Part shown: in pieces, positions 30,767 through 37,781 of the stretch
Position numbering within the stretch: the first letter of the stretch is position 1
How the letters are laid out: every line of letters starts with the position of its first letter
Assembly: GCA_027658995.1 (NCBI GenBank)
Contig: JAQDQK010000002.1
Span: 186,001 to 250,000 of the forward strand
Reading direction: 5' to 3'
DNA from: Propionibacteriaceae bacterium AM104-82
Lineage (GTDB): Bacteria > Actinomycetota > Actinomycetes > Propionibacteriales > Propionibacteriaceae
DNA length: 64,000 nt
Program-made: the position numbers and the translations under genes
Notes under the pieces: model-generated
Seen by the model: the letters and a program-made list of their open reading frames with translations, nothing else
Databases searched by the model: none
Told to the model about the DNA's origin: nothing

Positions 30767-31599
30767 GCGTCTCCAAGCGATAGTCGTGCCGTGCGCCTCG
30801 AACATACCGACTCGAGTGGGCAACGCAAGATTTCTCCGGCGTTTGTCCGCACCCGGACCTCGCCAGCCGGGACGCAGTGCCCGATCACGCGGCCGGTTGC
30901 ACCGTCGTCGAGGTCGACACGCTCGCCGACGGACGGGGCCCGCCGATGGAAGTCCTCGTACAGGGGGTGCTCGTACTTCAGGCAGCACATCAGCCTGCCG
31001 CAGGCGCCCGCGATCTGCAGCGGGTTCGACGGCAGCGACTGCACCTTGGCGAGCCGCATCGACACGGGCTCGAAGTCGGTGAGGAAGGTGGTGCAGCAGA
31101 ACTCGCGTCCGCAGGAGCCGACGCCGCCGATCAGCCGCGCCGCGTCCCTGGCGCCGACCTGCCGCAGGTCGATGCGCGACTGCAGCGCCCTGGCGAGGTC
31201 GCCGAGCAACTGGCGGAAGTCGACGCGGTGCGGGGCCGTGTAGTAGATCGCCACCAGCCGGTCGTACTTGTCGGAGCGGTCGAGGAAGTCGATGCCGACG
31301 ACCTTCATGGGGAGGCCGTGCTGGGCGATCAGGTCTCGGGCGGTGCGGGCCGCGTCGCTGCGGATCTCGCGGTTGCGCCGGTCGCGGTCGTGGTCGGCGT
31401 CGGTGGCCGGTCCTTCACAGCGGGGCAGTTCCCCGAAGGCGGCCTCGGTCTGCTCGGGCGCCCAGACGCACTGCGCAACTTCCGGCCCGTCGGCGGTCGG
31501 ATACAGGACCCAGTCGCCGACGCTGTAGTCGCGCTCTCCTGGGTCCAGGTAGTGCAGTTGGCCGTATCTCTCGAAGGAGACGGCCATCACCCGTGACAT
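30763..31599 (-). CDS. PSP1/RicT-like protein
   Basis: A 278-residue protein with the PSP1 C-terminal domain. The Cys-rich segments GSCGREFCCTTF and GACGRLMCCLKYE are the family hallmark. In Bacillus RicT these cysteines help bind Fe-S clusters in a complex that aids mRNA processing. In actinobacteria it commonly neighbours holB, as here. The start ATG at 31599 lies 6 bases after a TAGGCT -10 element with no ribosome site, suggesting a leaderless mRNA. Confidence 0.88.
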   Translation of the reverse strand: MSRVMAVSFERYGQLHYLDPGERDYSVGDWVLYPTADGPEVAQCVWAPEQTEAAFGELPRCEGPATDADHDRDRRNREIRSDAARTARDLIAQHGLPMKVVGIDFLDRSDKYDRLVAIYYTAPHRVDFRQLLGDLARALQSRIDLRQVGARDAARLIGGVGSCGREFCCTTFLTDFEPVSMRLAKVQSLPSNPLQIAGACGRLMCCLKYEHPLYEDFHRRAPSVGERVDLDDGATGRVIGHCVPAGEVRVRTNAGEILRCPLESVCSRRTARLSLGDA

Positions 31600-31605
31600 G
31601 GGTAG

Positions 31606-31611
31606 AGCCTA
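31606..31611 (-). promoter_or_regulatory. -10 element TAGGCT for the RicT-S33 pair
   Basis: On the minus strand TAGGCT is followed by 6 bases and then the ATG, the spacing expected if transcription starts at the start codon. Confidence 0.5.
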
Positions 31612-31619
31612 ACTGGCGC

Positions 31620-31655
31620 GACAAAGCAAACGACCCTCGGCATGGCCGGGGGTCG
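31620..31655 (-). terminator. Terminator of the DoxX gene
   Basis: CGACCCTCGGC (31631-31641) and GCCGGGGGTCG (31645-31655) form an 11-bp stem with one G-U pair and an ATG loop. On the minus strand TTTGCTTTG follows. It sits 12 bases after the gene and just before the RicT promoter. Confidence 0.8.
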
Positions 31656-31667
31656 CTCGTCGGGTGG

Positions 31668-33350
31668 TCAGGAGCGCTTGGCGAGCTTTGAGTTCCAGCG
31701 GGCCTTCGAGATGGCGCCGTCGATGCCGACCTTGCCGCCGCCGATGGCGAACAGCAGGATGCCGATCGCGGCGAGGATCAGGTCCTTGTCGCCGTGGAAG
31801 CCCTCCATGTTGGCGGAGAAGATGGAGAACTGACCCCAGCGTAGGAACGCGAGCGAGGCGCCCGCGATCGCGGCGAGCAGCAGTCCGACGATGCGCACGC
31901 CGAGGCCGAGCACCAGCAGCACCGCCATCACGGCGAGGGTGAAGCCGAGGCCCCATGCGATCTCGCGCGGGTAGGGCAGCGCCGTCTGGCCGAGGTAGTC
32001 CGCGGTCGCGGAGACGTTGCCGAGGATCTGGTAGGCGGCAACGCCGAGCACGAAGGCGGTGACGAGGCGCAGCACGAGGAGGCCGAAGCTTCCGAAGCCG
32101 CTGACGCCTGGACGGCGCGCGGAGTTGAGGTCGCGCTGGGCGTTGGCCTCGGAGGTGGCCACCAGGCCGAGGCGCTGGTCGCGGGCCTCCTTCTCGAGGC
32201 GCAACTGCTCGGCGCGGCGCTCCTCCTCTGCTGCCTCCGCCTCGAGCGCGGCGGAGGTGTCGATGACCTGCGTGTGGTCGTCGTCGCGGTACAGGCCCGC
32301 CATCGACGTCGCGCCCGCGGCGGCCCCGGCCGCGACGGGGGCGGCCACCAGGGTCTCGGTGGCCTCCGCCTCGACGGGAGCGCCGGCGGGACGGCCGAAG
32401 GTCTCCGCGTCGACGGTGAGTGGTCGCTGCCTGGTCTCGGTCATGGCCTCTTCCTCGGTTGGCTCGGTCACGGCGGTCTCGGTGGCGCTGGCCTCTGCGG
32501 GGGCCTCGTCGACGGTCTCGGAGGCCTCGACGACCTCGTCTGCGGGCTCGGTGACCGGCACGGGGGCGACGAACGGCTCGTCGGCCACGGGGTCCGCGGC
32601 CTCGGAGACAGGGGCCTCGTCGACGGGCTCGGACGCCTCGACGGGCTCTGCGAACGGCTCAGGCTCGGGGTCCGCGATCGGCTCGGGGTCGGAGAAGCCG
32701 AACGACTCGTCCGCCTCGACCGTCTCGGACGAGTCCACGGGCTCGGCGAACGAATCCGCCTCGGCCGCGGGCTCAGGCTCCGTGAACGGCTCGGGGTCGG
32801 CGACCGCCGCGGCATAGTCGGTGGTTTCGGACGTCTCGACAGGCTCGGCGTTCGGCTCAGGCTCCGTGAACGGCTCGGGGTCGGCGACGGCCGCGGCATC
32901 GTCGATGGTCTCGGACGCCTCGACAGGCTGGGCGAACGGATCCGCCTCTGCCGCGGGCTCAGGGTCCGCGAACGGCTCGGGGTCGGCGACCGCCGCAGCG
33001 TCGTCGGTGGTTTCGGACGCCTCGACAGGCTGGGCGTTCGGCTCGGGGTCGGCGACGGCCGCGGCATCGTCGGTGGTCTCGGACGCCTCGACAGGCTCGG
33101 CGATCGGGTCCGCCTCGCCCACGGGCTCAGACGCGGCGAACGACTCGGGCCCGGACTCCTCGACCGACGGGTCGACGATCGGGTCCTGGTCGGCGGCAGG
33201 GGCGGAGGGCGTCGGGACCGGAACGCGCTGCTCGGCCGAGTAGTCGTCCCACTCGGCCGGCTCGACGGGAACGCCGTAGTCGTCCTGAGCCTCGGACCAG
33301 TCGTCGGCCTCGCGTGGGGTGCCTTCTTGCACCCACTCGTTGTTCGGCAT
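31668..33350 (-). CDS. DoxX-family membrane protein with a long acidic repeat region
   Basis: A 560-residue protein. Residues 1-300 are an acidic, Pro/Glu/Ala-rich region with six imperfect copies of a unit starting PVEASETTDDAAAVADPEP. A charged helical segment with EAEAAEEERRAEQLRLEKEAR follows, then four transmembrane helices of DoxX type in the last 150 residues (GLLVLRLVTAFVLGVAAYQI onward). The N-terminal part is cytoplasmic or disordered. The ATG at 33350 was chosen because MPNNEWVQ begins after it; upstream codons lack a ribosome site. DoxX function here is unknown. Confidence 0.85.
   Translation of the reverse strand: MPNNEWVQEGTPREADDWSEAQDDYGVPVEPAEWDDYSAEQRVPVPTPSAPAADQDPIVDPSVEESGPESFAASEPVGEADPIAEPVEASETTDDAAAVADPEPNAQPVEASETTDDAAAVADPEPFADPEPAAEADPFAQPVEASETIDDAAAVADPEPFTEPEPNAEPVETSETTDYAAAVADPEPFTEPEPAAEADSFAEPVDSSETVEADESFGFSDPEPIADPEPEPFAEPVEASEPVDEAPVSEAADPVADEPFVAPVPVTEPADEVVEASETVDEAPAEASATETAVTEPTEEEAMTETRQRPLTVDAETFGRPAGAPVEAEATETLVAAPVAAGAAAGATSMAGLYRDDDHTQVIDTSAALEAEAAEEERRAEQLRLEKEARDQRLGLVATSEANAQRDLNSARRPGVSGFGSFGLLVLRLVTAFVLGVAAYQILGNVSATADYLGQTALPYPREIAWGLGFTLAVMAVLLVLGLGVRIVGLLLAAIAGASLAFLRWGQFSIFSANMEGFHGDKDLILAAIGILLFAIGGGKVGIDGAISKARWNSKLAKRS
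32565..33095. repeat. Imperfect tandem repeats encoding PVEASE units
   Basis: Six copies of PV(E/D)(A/T/S)SE start at residues 86, 108, 142, 170, 204 and 236, spaced 22-34 residues apart. Four are followed by AAAVADPEP. The DNA copies are close enough for slippage or recombination between units. Confidence 0.8.
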
Positions 33351-33435
33351 GTCTCGATCCCCTATCCCTGGGCAGTCTTGCACCCAATCTTGGCACCGCA
33401 AGGCACAGACTTTCGGGGGGACACGCCCGCTCTGC

Positions 33436-34584
33436 TCAGGTGCGACCGGCCAGGGACAGCGAAATCAGCAGCGCCTCGAGCGCGAGCAGCGGCGCAACGT
33501 TGCCTTCCAAGGCGGTGCGGGCCTGCAGGATCGCGTCAAGCGCGTGGACGGTCTGCTCGGGGCTGGAACGGCGCGCGATCGGCTCGATCTCGTCGGCGAG
33601 GTCGGAGTTGACCAGCGCGACGCCGGGGGCGGTCTGGGCGGCGAGCACGTCGCGGAAGTAGCCCGTCAGTTCGGTCAGCACCCGGTCCAGCGCGTCGCGC
33701 TGCAGTCGCTTGGCGCGCGCCTTCTGCTGGTCCTCCAGATCGCGGATGGCGGCCTGCGCGTTGCGCGGCTTCGCGCCCCGGCCCCCGAGCCCCAACGCCT
33801 CCTGGAGGGTCGCCATCTCCTTCGCGTCCAGTTCCGCGGTCGCCTGGGCGGCCTCCTGCGCCGAGGACTCCACCAGGTTGTGCGCCGCGTCCAGGCAGGC
33901 AGTCACCGACGTGAGCCTGCCTGGCAGCGAGAGGATCTCGCGGCGCCTGATCCGGGCGTCCTCGTTGCGGGCGAGCATCCGGGCGCGACCGACGTGACCC
34001 TGCGCCGCGCGCGCCGAGTGCGCGGCAAGCGCCGGGGCGACACCGTCGCGCTGTTCCAGGAGCGTCGCGACGGCCTGGTCGCTCGGCGTGACCAGCCGGA
34101 TCACCCGGCTGCGGGACCGGACGGTGATGATCACGTCGTCGGGGCTCGGCGCGCACAGCAGCCACACGGTGCGCGGCGCCGGCTCCTCCAGGCCCTTCAG
34201 CAGCGCGTCGGCCCCGCGCTCGGTGATCCGGTCGGCATCCTCGATCACGACGATCTGGTAGCGCCCCTTGACGGGGGCCACGTTGGCCCGGCCGACCAGC
34301 GCCCGGACCTCGTCGACGCCGATCGACAACTGCTCGGTGCGTAGCAGCGTGACGTCGGGGTGGGCGCCCGAGAGGGTGGTGCGGCACTCGTTGCACTCTC
34401 CGCAGCCGCCGTCGGGGCACTGCAGGGCCGCAGCGAACGCCTTGGCGGCGTTGGAGCGTCCCGAGCCGGGAGGGCCGACGAACAGCCAGGCGTGGGTCAT
34501 GGCGTGGCGTCGGCCGTCGACCGCGCGGCGCAGCGTCTCGACGGCCCGCTCCTGCCCGATCAGTTCGGAGTACACGTCACCCAT
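33436..34584 (-). CDS. holB: DNA polymerase III delta-prime subunit (HolB)
   Basis: A 382-residue subunit of the clamp loader. The P-loop reads GPPGSGRS, with Arg for the usual Lys, so it is probably not an active ATPase; delta-prime subunits typically are not. The zinc module CPDGGCGECNECRTT follows, then IVVIEDADRITERGADALLKGLEEP with the SRC-equivalent segment reading RSRSRV. The C-terminal part is longer than in E. coli. It is in the topA-tmk-holB order seen in actinobacteria. Confidence 0.92.
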   Translation of the reverse strand: MGDVYSELIGQERAVETLRRAVDGRRHAMTHAWLFVGPPGSGRSNAAKAFAAALQCPDGGCGECNECRTTLSGAHPDVTLLRTEQLSIGVDEVRALVGRANVAPVKGRYQIVVIEDADRITERGADALLKGLEEPAPRTVWLLCAPSPDDVIITVRSRSRVIRLVTPSDQAVATLLEQRDGVAPALAAHSARAAQGHVGRARMLARNEDARIRRREILSLPGRLTSVTACLDAAHNLVESSAQEAAQATAELDAKEMATLQEALGLGGRGAKPRNAQAAIRDLEDQQKARAKRLQRDALDRVLTELTGYFRDVLAAQTAPGVALVNSDLADEIEPIARRSSPEQTVHALDAILQARTALEGNVAPLLALEALLISLSLAGRT

Positions 34585-34617
34585 GGGGCCACCCTTCGTC
34601 AGGGCACCATCCTGCCA

Positions 34618-35526
34618 TCACGCGACGACGGCATCATCCTCGCTTGCGGCCGCGGCGCGGGCCTCCGCCTTGGAGCGAAGGTGCGCCCGCAGCGCCCACC
34701 CGATCGCGGCGGCTCCCACGGCGAACGCCGCCACGAACGCGGGCGCGTGCAGCCACTGCGGGGCGTCGAATGCCTTCAGCAGCGAGCGCACGTTGACGAT
34801 CACGATGGCGGCGCCTGCGGCCGATCCGAGCACCCTCGGCGGCAGGTGGCGCACCAGCCAGGCGGCGATGGGGGCCGCGACGAGGCCGCCGGCCAGCAGA
34901 GCGAGCGCCATGTTCCACACGATGCCCTCGCTGCCGAGCCCGATCAGGAACCCGAGGCTCGCGGCGATCGCGACGAGGAACTCGCTGGCGTCGATGGTGC
35001 CGATCACCTTGCGGGGCTCCATCCGGCCGCTGGCCAGCAGCGCGGGGGTGCCGACGGGGCCCCAGCCGCCCCCGCCTGTCGCGTCGACGAACCCGGCGAA
35101 CACGCCGAGCGGGGCGAGGAACCTGGTCGGCAGGCGCCTTCCGAGGTGGCGGGTGGAGATCCCGAAGAACGTGAAGCGGACCAGCACGTAGGCGCCGAGC
35201 GCGAGCAGGATCAGCGCCATCACGGGGACGGCGGCCTCGGTGCTCAGCTTGGAGAGGACGGTGGCGCCGAGGAAGGCCCCGACGGCGCCGGGGATGCCGA
35301 TCCGGGCGACGACCTTCCAGTCGACGTTGCCGAACCGGTGGTGCGAGACGCCGGAGGCGAGCGTGGTGCCGATCTCGGCGAGGTGGACGGTGGCGGATGC
35401 CGTTGCGGGGTTGGTGCCGATGGCGAGCAGCAGGGTGGTGGAGGTGACGCCGTAGGCCATCCCCAGCGACCCGTCGACGAGTTGGGCGGCGAGGCCGACG
35501 AGGGCGAGCAGAACGAGTTTGAGCAT
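34618..35526 (-). CDS. TauE/SafE family sulfite/organosulfur exporter
   Basis: A 302-residue inner-membrane protein with about eight helices. The family core is QLVDGSLGMAYGVTSTTLLL at the N-terminus, and DATGGGGWGPVGTPALL in the middle. The family moves sulfite, sulfoacetate or related anions. AGGA precedes the ATG. A 27-codon leader peptide ending in a Cys codon lies 37 bases upstream, pointing to control by sulfur supply. Confidence 0.9.
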   Translation of the reverse strand: MLKLVLLALVGLAAQLVDGSLGMAYGVTSTTLLLAIGTNPATASATVHLAEIGTTLASGVSHHRFGNVDWKVVARIGIPGAVGAFLGATVLSKLSTEAAVPVMALILLALGAYVLVRFTFFGISTRHLGRRLPTRFLAPLGVFAGFVDATGGGGWGPVGTPALLASGRMEPRKVIGTIDASEFLVAIAASLGFLIGLGSEGIVWNMALALLAGGLVAAPIAAWLVRHLPPRVLGSAAGAAIVIVNVRSLLKAFDAPQWLHAPAFVAAFAVGAAAIGWALRAHLRSKAEARAAAASEDDAVVA

Positions 35527-35563
35527 GATGATTTCCTGGGTGCGAGTGACGGTCGGGGGATCG

Positions 35564-35647
35564 TCAGGCGCGACACAGGGCGCTGGAGACGCGCATGTAA
35601 TCGACCGCGCGTCGGGCGGTCAGGATGCGTTGTCGCAGCGGGGTCAT
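35564..35647 (-). CDS. Putative Cys-containing leader peptide upstream of TauE/SafE gene
   Basis: A 27-codon frame starting at ATG 35647 and ending RVSSALCRA with TGA. Its C-terminal pattern RRxVDYxRVSSALCR matches the short leader peptides (RHVDLxRVSSAxC type) found upstream of sulfur and cysteine genes in actinobacteria. There, ribosome stalling at Cys codons senses cysteine. It lies 37 bases before the TauE/SafE start on the same strand. The ribosome site is weak, so expression is not certain. Confidence 0.65.
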   Translation of the reverse strand: MTPLRQRILTARRAVDYMRVSSALCRA

Positions 35648-35755
35648 GCCCGGAAGTCAAACACGCGCGGCGGCGCATGGGAACCGCTCACGCGCGTTCC
35701 TGGACGGCATTTCGCTGAGCGAGGAACGCCGGAATATGCCGGGGTCCGGAGGTGT

Positions 35756-36376
35756 TCAGGCCCGGTCGGCGAGCAGCGCCGAGATCCGTTCCTGGATGGC
35801 GGCGGCGATCGCCTCGCGGGTGTCGCGGGCGTTGAGCACCAGGAAGTGTCCGGGGTCGGCGGCGGCCTGGTCGAGGAAGAAGCCGCGCGCGCGGTGGTGC
35901 AGGTCGAGGCCCGCCTGTTCGAGGCGGTCCTTGTCCGCGATCCGTGCGACGGCCTCGTCGGGGTCGGCGTCGAGCAGCACCGTCAGGTCGGGGCGGAGGC
36001 CCCCGACGGCCCACCAGCCGATGTGGGCGATGTCGTCCATCTCGAGTTCGCGGCCAGCGCCCTGGTAGGCGATCATCGACAGCACGTACCTGTCGCTGAC
36101 GACGACCTCCCCGCGCCGCAAGGCCGGGGCGATCACCTCGTGGACGTGCTGCGCCTTGTCAGCGGCGTACATCAACGCCTCGGCACGGGGCGACACGTCG
36201 CCGAAGACGGGGTCGAGGACGAGGCGGCGCAGTTCGGCGCCGACCTCGGTGCCGCCGGGCTGCCTGGTGGTGCGGTGCGCGATGGCCTGCGTCGTCAGCC
36301 ACCCGTCGAGCAGGTCGACCTGGGTGCTCTTGCCGACGGAGTCGCCCCCCTCGAACACCACGAACAGTCCGCTCAT
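35756..36376 (-). CDS. tmk: Thymidylate kinase
   Basis: Phosphorylates dTMP to dTDP. It has 206 residues. The P-loop is FEGGDSVGKSTQ (D in place of the common EGxDGxGKT spacing but functional-looking), DRY motif VVSDRYVLSMIAYQGAGR, and the LID segment with a conserved Arg. GGAAG lies 7 bases before the ATG, which follows the stop of the CYTH/CHAD-like gene by four bases. Confidence 0.95.
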   Translation of the reverse strand: MSGLFVVFEGGDSVGKSTQVDLLDGWLTTQAIAHRTTRQPGGTEVGAELRRLVLDPVFGDVSPRAEALMYAADKAQHVHEVIAPALRRGEVVVSDRYVLSMIAYQGAGRELEMDDIAHIGWWAVGGLRPDLTVLLDADPDEAVARIADKDRLEQAGLDLHHRARGFFLDQAAADPGHFLVLNARDTREAIAAAIQERISALLADRA

Positions 36377-36380
36377 CGAC

Positions 36381-37763
36381 TCACTTCCGCTTCTTCTCCG
36401 CCTTGGCGAGCACCTTGCGCGCCGCGACCACCCGGTCTGGCCACCGTCGGATGAACTGCGCGCGGCGTTCCCGCACGCTTGAGCGGCGGCGTTCCGCGTC
36501 GAGCCCCAACTGGTAGGCCTGCTCGGCGGACAGCCCGTCGAGCTCAGGGTCGCCGGCGAGCGACCCGACCGCAGAGCCTCGCAGATCGTCGAGCAGGTCT
36601 TCAAGTTGGTTGAGGAGCCTGCCCATCGCCTTCGGGAACAGCGGTGCGGCGACGCCCGCGGCGACGTCGAGCTGTTCGGCGGCCCGCAGCGCCGCCTGCC
36701 ACTTGTCGTCGGGCGAGGTGACCTCGAGGGCGCGGCAGCGGTCGGCCAGGATGTAGGTGGCCTGCTCGGCGCGCTCGAAGAGCACCTCCGCGGCCTGGCG
36801 CTGCGACAGGTCCCCGAGCCGGGGAGCAAGGACGGAGCCGACGAGCGCGTCGAGGACGTCGAGGACGGCGGGCTCGAGGTCGGCGGCCGACTCGTAGGGC
36901 AGGCCGCTGAGGCGCTGCTCGAGGGACTCGCGCCAGGCCGGTTCGAGGACGGGGGCGAGGCCGCGCAGGTCGCGCCCGAACGCCCACAGGGCGGCGTTCA
37001 GGTCGGCCAGGTCGTCTCGGTCCTCGGCGCGCCTGGCGAGGTCGGCGAGCAGGATCGACTGCAGGTGCCCGGCGAACACCTCGGTGGCAAACTCCTCCAG
37101 CGTGAAGTCGCGGCGCAGCGCCTGCGGGAGCGGGTAGTTCGTCAGGCCGGTCGCGGGGGCGCCGAGGCGCTGCTGCAGCGTCGGGAAGCTGTCGACGACG
37201 ATCGCGTTGACGGCGAGCGCCGCGCTGAGCAGGAACTCGCGCTGCTGGCCCGTCAGGGCGCGGGTCGGGGTGACGGTGATCTCGCGGTACCGGGCGGTGG
37301 TGATGCCGCTGCGGCGGATGGTGACCTTCTCGTCCTTGACGTAGGCGGCCACCTCGCCGTCGTCGTCGCGGAGGGCCCACTCGTCGCGCTCGGAGTGGAG
37401 GCCTGCGATGGTGCCGAGCACCCCGTGTCGCACGAACGGGCGGATGTAACTGGCGAACTCGTCGGGCAGGTCGCCGCTGTGCCCGAGCGGCTGGATGCGC
37501 TCGTCGGGAAGCGTCGGCGACCAGCGCGGGGCCGCGAGGTACCACTCCCCCAGCCCGCCGATGATCCGGTGCGCGACGATGACGCCGTCGCGCAGCAGCC
37601 TGCCGTCGGCGCAGTCGAGGATGGTGGCGTCCATCTCGAGGCTGGCCGCCGGGCGGTGCATGACGCGCGGCAGGCCCACCGCCTCCGAGGTCAGCTGCGG
37701 GGACTCGGAGCTGAATGGCACCTCCAGCCGGAGGACCTCCATCCGCTTGCGCTTGTTGGCCAT
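36381..37763 (-). CDS. CYTH/CHAD-like protein between topA and tmk
   Basis: A 460-residue soluble protein. The first 170 residues have a beta-rich pattern like CYTH domains (MEVLRLEVPF and later strands). Residues 215-455 are helical; LWAFGRDLRGLAPVLEPAWRESLEQRL resembles the RRLR helix of CHAD (polyphosphate-binding) domains. The diagnostic ExExK of CYTH is not seen, so catalysis is doubtful. The C-terminus is very basic (KVLAKAEKKRK). It is probably co-transcribed with topA and tmk. Assignment is tentative. Confidence 0.6.
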   Translation of the reverse strand: MANKRKRMEVLRLEVPFSSESPQLTSEAVGLPRVMHRPAASLEMDATILDCADGRLLRDGVIVAHRIIGGLGEWYLAAPRWSPTLPDERIQPLGHSGDLPDEFASYIRPFVRHGVLGTIAGLHSERDEWALRDDDGEVAAYVKDEKVTIRRSGITTARYREITVTPTRALTGQQREFLLSAALAVNAIVVDSFPTLQQRLGAPATGLTNYPLPQALRRDFTLEEFATEVFAGHLQSILLADLARRAEDRDDLADLNAALWAFGRDLRGLAPVLEPAWRESLEQRLSGLPYESAADLEPAVLDVLDALVGSVLAPRLGDLSQRQAAEVLFERAEQATYILADRCRALEVTSPDDKWQAALRAAEQLDVAAGVAAPLFPKAMGRLLNQLEDLLDDLRGSAVGSLAGDPELDGLSAEQAYQLGLDAERRRSSVRERRAQFIRRWPDRVVAARKVLAKAEKKRK

Positions 37764-37781
37764 GGCGTCAGACTAGTGCCG

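Noticed and set aside
35694..35729. Terminator after tmk
   Set aside because: An 8-bp stem with a 20-base loop and no U-tract; alternative pairings are equally good.
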